Below, in pieces: positions 52,869 to 62,348 of a stretch of 64,000 bases of DNA. The stretch is from Vibrio pacinii DSM 19139 (GTDB lineage: Bacteria; Pseudomonadota; Gammaproteobacteria; Enterobacterales; Vibrionaceae), in assembly GCF_000711795.1 (NCBI RefSeq), contig NZ_JONH01000002.1, forward strand, positions 397,371 to 461,370, written 5' to 3'. The notes under the pieces were generated by a model, which worked only from the letters and a program-made list of their open reading frames with translations, did no database searches and was not told where the DNA came from. The position numbers and the translations under genes are program-made. Every line of letters begins with the position of its first letter. The stretch's first letter is position 1.

Positions 52869-53749
52869 GTTCAAAACATCAACCCTATTTTGTACCAGCA
52901 CAAAGCAGTTGGCCTATCGTTGGCGCGATTGCTCTATTTCTTATCGCGGTGGGCGCAGGCATTACGGTACAGAACATGGCGGAGGGCGGCGATGGCAGTG
53001 TGTTCGGTAAGTTGATTTTATTGTCGGGCTTTCTGTTTTTGCTGTACATGTTTGCTGGTTGGTTTAGCAACATCATCACCGAGTCGATGAGTGGTCAATA
53101 CTCTGCGCAGCTATCGCGTTCTTTTCGACAGGGAATGAGTTGGTTTATCTTCTCTGAGATTATGTTCTTTGGCGCCTTCTTTGGGGCTTTATTTTATGCA
53201 CGGATGATTTCAGTACCTTGGCTTGGCGGAGCGAGTAATAACGCCATGACTAACGAGGTGATCTGGCCAACCTTTGAAGCCATGTGGCCGCTGATTATTA
53301 CGCCGGGTGGCGAAACAACCACGGCGATGCCATGGCAAGGTATCCCGTTAATTAACACCATCATCTTACTTACTTCATCGATAACGCTGCACTTGGCGCA
53401 TACTAGCCTTGAGAAGAATAAACGTATGGCACTGATTGTGTGGTTAGAGGTGACAATCGTATTAGCGTGTTTCTTTTTGTATTACCAAGGCGTTGAATAT
53501 GCTCATGCTTATCAAGACCTTGGATTGACGCTGCAATCGGGGGTGTACGGCAATACCTTCTTCTTGCTGACGGGATTTCACGGTATGCATGTGTTGTTAG
53601 GCACCACGTTCTTAATCATCCTGTTAGCACGCGTTGCCAAAGACCATTTTACGCCAAAGAATCATTTTGCTTTTCAAGCAGGGAGTTGGTACTGGCACTT
53701 TGTTGATGTGGTGTGGTTATGCCTATTCGTCTTTGTGTATGTACTTTGA
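52865..53749 (+). CDS. ctaE: Cytochrome c oxidase subunit III
   Basis: A 294-residue protein with seven hydrophobic helices and the subunit III landmarks WFIFSEIMFFGAFFGALFYAR, GFHGMHVLLGTTFLI and GSWYWHFVDVVWLCLFVFVY. It stabilises subunit I and its proton uptake. It overlaps ctaG by 4 bases. The next gene on this strand begins about 250 bases later, across an antisense DUF2909 gene. Confidence 0.95.
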   Translation: MSSKHQPYFVPAQSSWPIVGAIALFLIAVGAGITVQNMAEGGDGSVFGKLILLSGFLFLLYMFAGWFSNIITESMSGQYSAQLSRSFRQGMSWFIFSEIMFFGAFFGALFYARMISVPWLGGASNNAMTNEVIWPTFEAMWPLIITPGGETTTAMPWQGIPLINTIILLTSSITLHLAHTSLEKNKRMALIVWLEVTIVLACFFLYYQGVEYAHAYQDLGLTLQSGVYGNTFFLLTGFHGMHVLLGTTFLIILLARVAKDHFTPKNHFAFQAGSWYWHFVDVVWLCLFVFVYVL

Positions 53750-53764
53750 TTTAAACGAGGCCCT

Positions 53765-54001
53765 TTAGTAAGGGCGACCATGGGGTTCAATAAACCCGCT
53801 GAGTAAGGCCGCAATCAGCAATATGATCGCCAAGGCAGAGAGAAACACCCGACGGCCAAGGTAAAAGCTCATTGGTTTGTCATCAGGCTCGGCGTTGTCT
53901 TCATCATCGGTGCCTCTAACCATTTCAAACATGGCTCGGCCAAGGTTGATTAGGATGAAAAGCAGTAGCAAGAGCAGTACAAGTTTGAAGATGAATACCA
54001 T
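53765..54001 (-). CDS. DUF2909 twin-transmembrane protein
   Basis: A 78-residue protein with two hydrophobic helices (about 1-22 and 51-68) separated by an acidic loop (DDEDNAEPDD). This matches the DUF2909 family, commonly found inside cox gene clusters. It lies antisense inside an otherwise plus-strand operon. The ATG has AAGGA 8 bases upstream and overlaps the SURF1 ATG on the opposite strand by two bases. Role unknown, probably oxidase assembly. Confidence 0.82.
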   Translation of the reverse strand: MVFIFKLVLLLLLLFILINLGRAMFEMVRGTDDEDNAEPDDKPMSFYLGRRVFLSALAIILLIAALLSGFIEPHGRPY

Positions 54002-54740
54002 GACGGATTCCTTATTCGGGCAGATTTTAACATTACGTTTTGCTGTGGTTTGCCTATTAACTGTGGTTGCCTTTTCTATATTGATCAAATTAGGTTTATG
54101 GCAACTGGCACGCGCTGAAGAAAAAAATGAAATAGAGCAAAGAGTTAGTCAGAGGGAAGAGCAAGATCCAGTTTTGTTAACGTCGCTGTCATCGGATCAA
54201 CGCACGATACCAACGGGGCTGAAAGTGAAACTGAGCGCAACACCAGTAAAAGATCGTTATCTGCTGCTTGATAATCAACATTATGCCGGTCAGGTCGGTT
54301 ATTTGGCCTTACAGCTTGTTGAGGCAAAAACAGGACAATGGGTATTAATTGAGCGAGGCTTTGTTGCCGCTCCTAACACAAGAGCGCAACTGCCAACGGT
54401 GGAATGGTTAACAGAGCCGATGGATATTATCGGTCGACTTTATCGTAAGTCGCTCAATCCGTTAAGCCAAGATCTGATGATGGAGCAGCGCCAGCCAAGT
54501 CGAATTCAAAACCTGAATTTTGCTCAGCTGGGAGCGCAGTGGCAGATAACACTGGAACCTTACGTGGTTCAACCCTTGGCTGCGAACTGGCCCTACCCAC
54601 AACCTTGGCAACCCGTTTCAATGAACGCGGAGAAACATCTTGGTTACGCCGTGCAATGGTTTTCGATGGCGATAGCCTTGGTCGTGCTGAGTATTTTGCT
54701 GTTGATACGAACATTAAAACAAGGAGCGAAAGATGATTAA
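54000..54740 (+). CDS. SURF1-family cytochrome oxidase biogenesis protein
   Basis: A ~246-residue protein with one helix near each end (FAVVCLLTVVAFSILIKLGLWQLARA and WFSMAIALVVLSILLLI) and the SURF1 signatures LGLWQLARAEEK, LLDNQHYAGQVGY, WVLIERGFV and GYAVQWFSMA. SURF1 helps deliver heme a to subunit I. The start is at or near 54000 (an ATG at 53991 is possible); the codon overlaps the antisense DUF2909 start. It overlaps the next gene by 8 bases. Confidence 0.88.
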   Translation: MTDSLFGQILTLRFAVVCLLTVVAFSILIKLGLWQLARAEEKNEIEQRVSQREEQDPVLLTSLSSDQRTIPTGLKVKLSATPVKDRYLLLDNQHYAGQVGYLALQLVEAKTGQWVLIERGFVAAPNTRAQLPTVEWLTEPMDIIGRLYRKSLNPLSQDLMMEQRQPSRIQNLNFAQLGAQWQITLEPYVVQPLAANWPYPQPWQPVSMNAEKHLGYAVQWFSMAIALVVLSILLLIRTLKQGAKDD

Positions 54741-55281
54741 TCCAGTATATCGCGGACGAGTAATTTTTTTGGCTCTTGTGCTGCTATTTGCGCTACCTGC
54801 GGTGATTGCGAAAACTATTCTTAGTCAGCATTGGTATCAATCGGGCGTGACCAACAAAGGTGTGCTTATTGAGCCTGCTGCATCGTTTAGTTCCTTAGCG
54901 TTAAGTAATCCTTATCAACACAAACAGTGGCAATTGGGCTATGTGATTCCAAATCAATGTGATGATTTTTGCCAACAACAGATTTTCCTACTTGGTCAAA
55001 GTCATATCGCGCTTGGCAAATATCAGCAACGGGTTCAGCCAGTATTATTGAAATCACCACACAGTGCGGCGCTCAATATCGAGCTCGATGATTATCCGGT
55101 GGTCGAGATTGATGACGGCTTTACCCAGCTTGTCGGTCAATTTGAGTATGTCATTGTTGACCCGTTAGGTCAGTTGGTGATGCGTTACCCTAAAGTTGAT
55201 TCGTCATCAGAGTTGGTGTCACAAAGCAAAGGGTTGTTGGCAGATTTACGCAAACTGCTCAAGCTATCGCGCGTCGGTTAA
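54733..55281 (+). CDS. Sco-like oxidase-associated membrane protein
   Basis: A 182-residue protein with an N-terminal helix (about 9-30) and a periplasmic domain resembling a reduced Sco1/SenC thioredoxin fold: QCDDFCQQQ gives a CxxxC (C76, C80) where Sco has CPxxC, and FEYVIVDPLGQLVMRYP matches the Sco C-terminal strand, which in Sco is preceded by the copper-binding His. That His is not seen here. It lies between SURF1 and heme A synthase, so an assembly role, perhaps thiol-based, is likely. Confidence 0.7.
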   Translation: MINPVYRGRVIFLALVLLFALPAVIAKTILSQHWYQSGVTNKGVLIEPAASFSSLALSNPYQHKQWQLGYVIPNQCDDFCQQQIFLLGQSHIALGKYQQRVQPVLLKSPHSAALNIELDDYPVVEIDDGFTQLVGQFEYVIVDPLGQLVMRYPKVDSSSELVSQSKGLLADLRKLLKLSRVG

Positions 55282-55298
55282 CAGCAAGGAGTGCTGAG

Positions 55299-56333
55299 AT
55301 GAAGTTGATAACTCTAGTCAGATTCAGTTTGATACTCACTTTTATCGTGGTGATGTTAGGGGCTTATACGCGTCTTGCTGACGCTGGCTTAGGATGTCCG
55401 GATTGGCCGGGTTGTTATGGCCATCTGACAGTGCCCAATGAGACCCATGAAATTGCCTTAGCGCAGTCGCTGTTTCCGTCGTTAACGGTAGAAGAGGATA
55501 AAGCTTGGCTTGAGATGATTCATCGCTATTTTGCTGGAAGCTTAGGTTTAGTGGTGTTTGCCATTAGCGTTATTGCCATCAAAACCCGCCAGTTGCCGTT
55601 GTTACTTGCAGGCGCTATCAGTGTGGTGGTGGTTTTCCAAGCGCTACTTGGCATGTGGACCGTAACGATGAAACTGATGCCGATAGTGGTCATGGGACAT
55701 TTGTTGGGTGGCTTTACTCTGTTTAGTTTGCTGGCTTTTTGTCACTGGCAGCTACGACAAAAAAGTACGCCTAAACAGCCTGTTAAAATGGTGTCGCCTT
55801 TGCGAGTGGTTGCCACTATCACGCTAGTTGTGGTGATTGCTCAGATAGCACTAGGAGGATGGACGTCCTCTAATTATGCCGCCTTAATGTGTACCCGTTT
55901 ACCTATTTGTGAAGGTGACTGGACTGCTTATCTTGATTTTGCTACTGCGTTTGATTTGATTCAGCCTCCGCGAGACAGCTATGAATTCGGCACATTGGAT
56001 TATGCAGCTCGGATGACCATCCATGTTACGCATAGAATAGGCGCGCTGGTGGTGACGTTGATGGTGTTACTGCTCAGTTATCGGTTGTGGGTGACTCAGC
56101 AAGCAAGTTTACGCTCTGTTGCCTTAAGCATGTTAGCCATGTTAGTGATACAGATAAGTTTAGGAATCGGCAATGTTTTGCTCAGCTTACCTCTGATTAT
56201 CGCCGTCGCACACAATCTCGGCGCCGCGATGCTTTTACTGACAGTGCTCAAGGCTAATCAGCTTGTGTGGTCATTGGCAGAAGAAACGCAACCCCAATCA
56301 TCTTTAATTACCGAGGAGAACGCTCATGAGTAA
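55299..56333 (+). CDS. ctaA: Heme A synthase (CtaA/Cox15)
   Basis: A 344-residue protein with eight helices. [20 protein letters not shown] contains the family's periplasmic cysteines, [12 protein letters not shown] and THRIGALVV carry heme-binding histidines in the two halves. It oxidises heme O to heme A for the oxidase. It overlaps the heme O synthase gene by 8 bases. Confidence 0.93.
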   Translation: MKLITLVRFSLILTFIVVMLGAYTRLADAGLGCPDWPGCYGHLTVPNETHEIALAQSLFPSLTVEEDKAWLEMIHRYFAGSLGLVVFAISVIAIKTRQLPLLLAGAISVVVVFQALLGMWTVTMKLMPIVVMGHLLGGFTLFSLLAFCHWQLRQKSTPKQPVKMVSPLRVVATITLVVVIAQIALGGWTSSNYAALMCTRLPICEGDWTAYLDFATAFDLIQPPRDSYEFGTLDYAARMTIHVTHRIGALVVTLMVLLLSYRLWVTQQASLRSVALSMLAMLVIQISLGIGNVLLSLPLIIAVAHNLGAAMLLLTVLKANQLVWSLAEETQPQSSLITEENAHE

Positions 56334-57222
56334 GACTATCTCGATTAGCTCTGCCAGTGACAATCCCCTATGGAGAAGCTATCTAACATTGATGAAGCCT
56401 AAGGTGGTGGCATTGATGTTACTCACAGCCTTGGTTGGCATGTGTTTGGCCGTTCCGGGGACATTACCTGTCCAGCAGACGATATTAGGTTTGATTGGTA
56501 TTGGCCTGATGGCTGGATCTGCGGCAGCGTTTAATCATCTTATAGATCAAAGGATCGATGCCATCATGGCGCGAACCTATCAACGTCCTCTGCCGCAGGG
56601 CAAGCTACGCTCTAGCCATGTGTTTGCCTTTGCAAGTGCCATTGGTGTCGTGGGTTTTGTCATTCTTTACTTTGGCGTCAATGGCCTGACTGCGTGGCTG
56701 ACGCTGGCTAGTTTGCTTGGCTATGCGGTGGTTTACACCATGTACTTGAAACGCGCAACGCCGCAAAATATTGTTATTGCTGGGATCGCGGGTGCAATGC
56801 CACCTCTTTTGGGTTGGACAGCCGTCAGCGGAGAGCTGCATGCCAATGCATGGCTACTGGTGATGATCATTTTTATTTGGACACCACCTCACTTTTGGGC
56901 GTTGGCAATCCATCGTAAAGATGACTATGCCAAAGCCGACATTCCTATGCTGCCAGTTACCCATGGCGTCGACTACACCAAAACTTCAATATTGCTCTAT
57001 ACCGTTTTACTCTCTTTAGTTTGTTTATTACCCGCACTGGTTGGAATGGCGGGCACGCTTTACTGGATTGGAGCGACAATTTTGAGTGTTGGTTTTATTG
57101 GTCATGCATGGAAGCTTAAGTTTAATGCCGAAGACAATTCTGCTATCGAGACGTTTAAATTTTCAATTTATCATTTGATGTTTTTGTTCTTGTTATTATT
57201 GCTCGATCATTACCTGCCGTAG
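56326..57222 (+). CDS. ctaB: Heme O synthase (protoheme IX farnesyltransferase)
   Basis: A 298-residue UbiA-family prenyltransferase with nine helices. The first Asp-rich motif is [21 protein letters not shown] and the second lies in the [19 protein letters not shown] region. It adds a farnesyl group to heme B. It is last in the oxidase locus; a bidirectional terminator follows about 80 bases on. Confidence 0.93.
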   Translation: MSKTISISSASDNPLWRSYLTLMKPKVVALMLLTALVGMCLAVPGTLPVQQTILGLIGIGLMAGSAAAFNHLIDQRIDAIMARTYQRPLPQGKLRSSHVFAFASAIGVVGFVILYFGVNGLTAWLTLASLLGYAVVYTMYLKRATPQNIVIAGIAGAMPPLLGWTAVSGELHANAWLLVMIIFIWTPPHFWALAIHRKDDYAKADIPMLPVTHGVDYTKTSILLYTVLLSLVCLLPALVGMAGTLYWIGATILSVGFIGHAWKLKFNAEDNSAIETFKFSIYHLMFLFLLLLLDHYLP

Positions 57223-57304
57223 TCACGATAAACGTCTAACCTATCTGGGTGTGAGGGCCTATTTACGTTTGATAGGGACTGATAATGAATCGTTCGATAC
57301 CATT

Positions 57305-57340
57305 AAAAAAGGCAATGGGTGCTTCCATTGCCTTTTGTTT
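57305..57340. terminator. Bidirectional terminator ctaB / SYLF gene
   Basis: AAAAGGCAATGG / CCATTGCCTTTT, 12-bp perfect stem with a 6-base loop and T-rich flanks on both strands. Confidence 0.92.
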
Positions 57341-57363
57341 TTGTGGTGGTTCAATCCAGTAAT

Positions 57364-57933
57364 TTATTTCTTGGCTTTGAAGCTGTATTTTTGTCCGGCA
57401 ATAGACGCTTCATACATTAATCCACCTTTACCCATTGTCACAATAGCCATGCCATTATTGTAATTAATCGTGGCTTGTTTGCCTTTGTCGGCGGATGCCC
57501 CTGCACCTGCAGAACTGCCGGTTGTTCCTGCTTGAGCTTGCGCGCTAGCAGTGATGGCTATGGCCGAAGCTCCAGCCGAAAACTCAAAATTACCGCTGGT
57601 AAATTGGTTAAGAGCAGCTTGATTTTCGAAGAAAATGATTTGGCTATAAGCTTGACCACCTAACTGTAAGCCAATCGATATCTGCGACATTTTTGATTCA
57701 CCAATCGACTTGCCATTGACAAAAACTTTGCCTTTGCCGTGTGCTCCGCCGATCCCAATGCCGCCTTTTCCTATGGTAGGGAACACAGCATAGGCGTGGG
57801 CTGAAGAGAACATTTTGGCTGTTTCTGGCGCAGATTTGAACTCGGCAATGGTTTGGCTATATTCATCAGCGAATGCTTGAGTCGAAGCAAGGGTCGTTAA
57901 TAGGGCGAATACAGATAGTAATTTACGTAACAT
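57364..57933 (-). CDS. SYLF/YSC84-domain secreted protein
   Basis: A 189-residue protein with a signal peptide (about 1-22, STQAFA). AYAVFPTIGKGGIGIGGAHGKGKVFVNG, SIGLQLGGQAYSQIIFFENQAALNQFTSG and YNNGMAIVTMGKGGLMYEASIAGQKY follow the SYLF lipid-binding domain. The start at residue M of MLRKLL is chosen over an ATG 9 codons upstream because it gives a clean signal peptide. Likely periplasmic or outer-membrane lipid-binding; function unknown. Confidence 0.88.
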   Translation of the reverse strand: MLRKLLSVFALLTTLASTQAFADEYSQTIAEFKSAPETAKMFSSAHAYAVFPTIGKGGIGIGGAHGKGKVFVNGKSIGESKMSQISIGLQLGGQAYSQIIFFENQAALNQFTSGNFEFSAGASAIAITASAQAQAGTTGSSAGAGASADKGKQATINYNNGMAIVTMGKGGLMYEASIAGQKYSFKAKK

Positions 57934-58358
57934 GGCAGTAATCCTCAAAGAACAGAACAAGTAGCTTATACAAGATGTTTGCGTATCAATGTTAATATTA
58001 GGTCAAGCTGTGGTGTGATGTGTCTATCGGTTGATCCTAATCATTTAATCGATTTATTAAAAAGAGGTTTGATTTGAACTTTAGCCTCACTTCAAGGAAG
58101 TTCTTTGCATTAAATTGGGTTAGGTGGTAGGGGACGTAATTTCTTATCTCAGCAACAATACAACAATGTGTAATTATAAGTTTACACATTGTGTAAAATG
58201 TAAAAATAGCAAAAATATTGTCTTTTATTGAAAATAGTGGTTGCAAGCTTGGTTTTTGATAGATAAGTTACAGAGACAGGACCAAGAAAGTGTGAGCATT
58301 TTTTCACCATTTTATTTAGGCGAAGCGCTCAGCAAAGAGAAATAGGAAGAAGTAAGCA
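57934..58358. other. Divergent SYLF / aroG control region
   Basis: A 425-base gap without a supported gene. It holds a strong TyrR box and, just downstream, an AT-rich stretch that may include the aroG promoter. GGAAGAAG precedes the aroG start. Confidence 0.5.
58169..58186. promoter_or_regulatory. TyrR box upstream of aroG
   Basis: TGTAATTATAAGTTTACA matches the TyrR box TGTAAA-N6-TTTACA at 11 of 12 defined positions, and a half-match (TGTAAA) follows at 58192. It is about 170 bases before aroG, whose product is feedback-regulated in the pathway TyrR controls. Confidence 0.8.
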
Positions 58359-59414
58359 ATGTTCCAGACCGATGATGTACGAATTAATAAAGTAAAAGAA
58401 TTATTACCACCAGTTGCGGTTTTAGAGAAGTTTCCGGCAACAGAATCAGCTGCTTCTACTACGTTTCGCTCGCGTGAAGCGATTGCAAATATCCTCAAAG
58501 ATAAAGACGACCGCCTTTTGGTGATTATCGGCCCATGTTCGATTCATGACACTGAAGCGGCCCTTGAGTATGGTAAGCGTCTTAAAGTCTTGCGTGATGA
58601 ACTGGGTGACCGCCTCGAAGTGGTTATGCGTGTGTACTTCGAAAAGCCACGTACCACGGTGGGCTGGAAAGGCCTGATAAACGACCCTTACTTGAATGAC
58701 ACATTTAAAATTAATGATGGTTTGCGTACAGGGCGTAAGTTACTGCTTGATCTGACCGATATGGGTATGCCGACGGCGAGTGAATTCCTTGATATGATCA
58801 CACCGCAGTATGTGGCTGATTTGATAAGTTGGGGCGCTATCGGTGCTCGTACTACTGAGTCTCAAGTTCACCGTGAACTGGCTTCTGGTATCTCTTGCCC
58901 AGTTGGTTTTAAAAATGGTACGGATGGCAATATCAAGATAGCGTCTGATGCCATTCGTTCAGCGAGTGCATCGCACCACTTCTTGTCGGTGACGAAATTT
59001 GGTCATTCCGCCATCATAGAAACGGCAGGTAATCCTGATTGTCACCTTATTTTGCGTGGCGGTAAAGAGCCAAACTACAGTGCTGATCATGTTGGTGCGA
59101 TTAAGCAACAGCTTGAATCGTCTGGTCTACCACAGAAAGTAATGATTGATTTTAGCCACGCTAACAGTTCGAAACAGTATCAACGTCAGATGGTGGTTGC
59201 AGAAGATGTCGCAAACCAAATATCGGGTGGTGAAGCCGCTATTTTCGGGGTGATGATTGAATCTCATCTTGTCGAAGGTCGTCAGGATCTTGTGGATGGT
59301 AAGGCGCCAACTTACGGCCAGTCTATTACTGATGCTTGTATCGGTTGGGACGATACTGAGAAAGTTTTACGACAATTGGCAGATGCTGTTGAAGCGCGCC
59401 GCAATAACAAATAA
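58359..59414 (+). CDS. aroG: 3-deoxy-7-phosphoheptulonate synthase (DAHP synthase)
   Basis: A 351-residue type I DAHP synthase. GPCSIHDTEAALEYGKRL, KPRTTVGWKGLINDP, GARTTESQVHRELASG and DFSHANSSKQ are the conserved PEP, metal and erythrose-4-phosphate sites. It catalyses the first step of aromatic amino-acid synthesis. AroG is favoured over AroF/AroH by overall feel and by the V. cholerae chromosome II aroG; the isozyme type is not proven. A TyrR box lies upstream and a terminator follows. Confidence 0.88.
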   Translation: MFQTDDVRINKVKELLPPVAVLEKFPATESAASTTFRSREAIANILKDKDDRLLVIIGPCSIHDTEAALEYGKRLKVLRDELGDRLEVVMRVYFEKPRTTVGWKGLINDPYLNDTFKINDGLRTGRKLLLDLTDMGMPTASEFLDMITPQYVADLISWGAIGARTTESQVHRELASGISCPVGFKNGTDGNIKIASDAIRSASASHHFLSVTKFGHSAIIETAGNPDCHLILRGGKEPNYSADHVGAIKQQLESSGLPQKVMIDFSHANSSKQYQRQMVVAEDVANQISGGEAAIFGVMIESHLVEGRQDLVDGKAPTYGQSITDACIGWDDTEKVLRQLADAVEARRNNK

Positions 59415-59437
59415 CGATCAGCTCGTCTATTTTTCAC

Positions 59438-59469
59438 AACAAAAAGCTCCTGCGGGAGCTTTTTTGTTG
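59438..59469 (+). terminator. Terminator of aroG
   Basis: AACAAAAAGCTCC / GGAGCTTTTTTGTT with a short GC-rich loop and a T-run. Confidence 0.92.
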
Positions 59470-59509
59470 CAGCAGCTAAACACCTACTTATAATGGGCGA
59501 AAATAGAGT

Positions 59510-59836
59510 ATGACGAGCCTGCCCATGAAACTCAATCTGACATTCGCTGCGTTACTGTTGTTTATGACCAGTTCAGGCTATGCGACTGAATATCAGACCG
59601 AGTTATTTCTTTACTCGCTGCAAGAGCCCACTCAGGAAGCGCCGCAGGCACTGTTAGAGGAGCCTCAAGTAGCGAGCCCTAAGCATCAAACAACAGTCAA
59701 TTTAGATTATGACGAGCCGTGTGGCATTAAGTGTGGCGTGAGTAACACAGGTCTGTTTTTGCTGCATATGATTGCCGAGTCGAAAGCGGACCAAGAGTAT
59801 CGAAACCGCTTAATTAACCCTAATTACGAACCTTAA
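59510..59836 (+). CDS. Small secreted protein of unknown function
   Basis: A ~108-residue protein with an N-terminal signal peptide (KLNLTFAALLLFMTSSGYA, cleaved near residue 25) and no recognised domain. The mature part is acidic in the middle, has a CGIKCG pair and ends RNRLINPNYEP. The second ATG (59525) is an equally good start, directly before the lysine of the signal peptide. It is flanked by terminators on both sides, so it is a single gene. Function unknown. Confidence 0.6.
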   Translation: MTSLPMKLNLTFAALLLFMTSSGYATEYQTELFLYSLQEPTQEAPQALLEEPQVASPKHQTTVNLDYDEPCGIKCGVSNTGLFLLHMIAESKADQEYRNRLINPNYEP

Positions 59837-59837
59837 G

Positions 59838-59866
59838 ATAGGGGCTGAACCAACAGCAGCCCCTAT
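59838..59866. terminator. Hairpin between converging small gene and malS
   Basis: ATAGGGGCTG / CAGCCCCTAT, 10-bp perfect stem with a 9-base loop between two converging genes; no clear T-run. Confidence 0.6.
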
Positions 59867-59870
59867 GTCA

Positions 59871-61928
59871 TTAGCGTCCTACATAGGCGATGACAACTTT
59901 GTCATCGCCTAGCTGTCTTGAAAATACATACGCGTCTTGGCCCTTGATTTGTTGGTGCGCTCCCCCTCCAATCGCTGGGTGAGCTTGCCTGAACTGGGCT
60001 ACTTTTTGCCAATGCGCTAACAGTTGTTGTCTTTGCGCATCAAGTTGCCAAATCATGTCAGAGCGAGTCCCTTGGTGGAAGTCGTCCGCATAAGGGCCGA
60101 GTTCACGTCCCACTTCATCTCCGTAGTAAATCTGCACAGCACCTGGGCTAAGCAGGAGGGCATTGGCGGCATTTTTCTGCATATCAAAAGAGTTGAAACG
60201 ATTGAAGAACAGCTCGGTATCATGAGAAGACATGTAGCTCACAGGCGTATAGTCGGGCGTTGATTGAATTGAATCGGCATAGTTTTGGTAAATATCCTGC
60301 ATATAACTAAAACAGGCCGCACCTTTGTCGAGTTTCTTTTGCATGTCGAAGTTGATTAACGCGTCAAAACCTTGGTCGGCATACGGAGATCGATAGGCCG
60401 AGTGACCCCATACTTCTCCCATCATCCAGAATGGTTGACCTTGTGAGCTATTTTTACTGCGCCACTGTTCAAGGTTATCACTGGCCGCCTGCTTAAGTTT
60501 TAGCCATACATCACCCTCAACGTGTTTGACAGTATCAACTCGAAAACCATCAATTCCAAAGCGTTTTACCCAGTCTGCTTGCCATTCAATCAGATAGTCT
60601 GCGACGGTATAGTTACTGCGCGTTTTTACTCGGGTATCAGGATTGTCGAGTAACCATTGAGGTGGCGTTACGTGTTGATCAGACTCGGTCTGAAAGTCAG
60701 GCAGGCCAGCTAGGTTCATTGTCGTGTCGCTGCTACCTGGTTGCGGGTAGTTATGCAAACCGGCGCGAACCCAATCAGGTCCCCACCAGTTGACCCAATT
60801 TTCGCTTTGATAGTCAATGACCTTGTTAAAACTGTGCCAGTTTTCGCCTGGTTTTGGTGTCCACTGTGACCATTGCTGCGGCATTTCTTGTCTATTCACC
60901 ACTTGCAGGTTATCCATCTGAAGATCGGCAAGTGTCGCGTAGCCAGCGTGGTTGAGCACCGCATCTAGGAGTATTTTTATCCCGCGCTTGTGCGCCTCTG
61001 TCACTAAAGTGCGTAAGTCTTGTTCATCGCCAAAGTTTTGGTCAATTTTGGTAAAGTCGCGCGTCCAGTAGCCATGGTAGGAATAAAACGGGAAGCTACC
61101 ACTTTCACCACCGCCGACAAAACCATGAACCTGTTCAACGATCGGTGACAACCAAATAGCATCAGTGCCTAGGCTCTTGATGTAATCGAGTTTAGCGATC
61201 ACACCTTTTAGATCGCCACCATGAAAGGTGCCCACTTGTTGTTGGTGATCTTTTTGTCTGCCATAGCTTAAATCATTGCTAGTATCGCCATTGTTGAAAC
61301 GATCAACCATGACAAAGTAAATGTTGGCGTTGTGATAAGTGAATTCGGGCTTATTTTGACCTGAAATGACAGGTTCCAACAACACCAGACCACCACTCTC
61401 TTTTGCAGGCAATACCACAACTTGATCGTTATGCACCGTGACGACCTGACCGCTTAATGCATCTTTAAGCTGCTGTCCTTCGTTGAATGAGCCACCTAAA
61501 TGAAGGGTCACTTCGCCACCCGAATAGGTTTCACATTGTACGTTAGGGATCGGGCGTACAAAGGTTTGTTTACTCTCTTTAGCTTCTCGCGCCACAGTAA
61601 GGGTATTGCTTTGCTGATCAAAAGCGAATGAGTAATCACCTTTAAAGCGAATGTTGACAGAAAATTGTGTCTCTTTACCGCAATTCAGTGCCAGAGGCCG
61701 ACGAAATTTGACTTTTTGCTCGCTGATATCGTCACATTTCCCCTCAATGCCTGAAAGCGTTATTTGATACGTCGCTTTGCTCAGTGGCAAAACGATAGGT
61801 TTACCGCTCTGAAGAGGAAAGTCGCGGCTAGTGGTCGTGGTGGAAATGGTCAAGTTTGGGCTGGCCAACGCTGTGGCGCTACAAGCTGTTGCAAGCAGGG
61901 CTAGCGAAAAAGTCGAGATGTTCTTCAC
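59871..61928 (-). CDS. malS: Periplasmic alpha-amylase (MalS-like)
   Basis: A 685-residue GH13 enzyme with a signal peptide (about 1-22, SATALA). An N-terminal beta-rich part (about 25-200) precedes the catalytic barrel, which has DAVLNH (region I), GFRVDTVKH (nucleophile Asp, region II), MMGEVWG (acid, region III) and SSHD (region IV). MalS hydrolyses maltodextrins in the periplasm after entry through LamB. A MalT-like box lies about 120 bases upstream. Exact orthology to MalS is inferred from size, secretion and context. Confidence 0.88.
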   Translation of the reverse strand: MKNISTFSLALLATACSATALASPNLTISTTTTSRDFPLQSGKPIVLPLSKATYQITLSGIEGKCDDISEQKVKFRRPLALNCGKETQFSVNIRFKGDYSFAFDQQSNTLTVAREAKESKQTFVRPIPNVQCETYSGGEVTLHLGGSFNEGQQLKDALSGQVVTVHNDQVVVLPAKESGGLVLLEPVISGQNKPEFTYHNANIYFVMVDRFNNGDTSNDLSYGRQKDHQQQVGTFHGGDLKGVIAKLDYIKSLGTDAIWLSPIVEQVHGFVGGGESGSFPFYSYHGYWTRDFTKIDQNFGDEQDLRTLVTEAHKRGIKILLDAVLNHAGYATLADLQMDNLQVVNRQEMPQQWSQWTPKPGENWHSFNKVIDYQSENWVNWWGPDWVRAGLHNYPQPGSSDTTMNLAGLPDFQTESDQHVTPPQWLLDNPDTRVKTRSNYTVADYLIEWQADWVKRFGIDGFRVDTVKHVEGDVWLKLKQAASDNLEQWRSKNSSQGQPFWMMGEVWGHSAYRSPYADQGFDALINFDMQKKLDKGAACFSYMQDIYQNYADSIQSTPDYTPVSYMSSHDTELFFNRFNSFDMQKNAANALLLSPGAVQIYYGDEVGRELGPYADDFHQGTRSDMIWQLDAQRQQLLAHWQKVAQFRQAHPAIGGGAHQQIKGQDAYVFSRQLGDDKVVIAYVGR

Positions 61929-62348
61929 GTTACGTCCTTGATGTCGTTGTTTTTATACTCGCCTACCTTACCTAACTCGTTTTTTCACCACATCATTCTA
62001 GACTTCTACGCCTTAGAATCTGACGCATTTCACACTCTGCCAACGAAAGGATGAGAGAACAAAGAAAGGCGACTTGTAAGGCATAGCCACAGCAAAAATG
62101 AGGTTAATGAGTTCTCACTTTTGAGAATGTAACGCATATATTTTCTTAATATTTCGGGGTGGATCAGTTGCCAAGCCCTTATCTGCTTGGTTGATTAGTA
62201 CATTAGCCTATTCTTAATAATATTATCATCATTATTAGGGGCTGCTTTTGTGAACAACGTCTGCTACTTTTGGCCGATAAAATAAAAATGAAACAAAATA
62301 TTTCTATCCCTTGTCGTCGTGAATAGGGGAGCTTGCCGGGGAACACTT
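61929..62348. other. Divergent malS / adhesin control region
   Basis: A 420-base gap without a supported gene. It contains a MalT-like box near malS, an AT-rich block around 62155, a Fur-like AT palindrome (ATTATCATCATTAT near 62226) of uncertain worth, and GGGGAA just before the adhesin start. Confidence 0.5.
62046..62056 (+). promoter_or_regulatory. Possible MalT box upstream of malS
   Basis: AAAGGATGAGA shares the GGATGAGA core seen upstream of lamB and has the same orientation relative to the gene it would serve. It lies about 120 bases before malS. A single weak box, so tentative. Confidence 0.4.
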
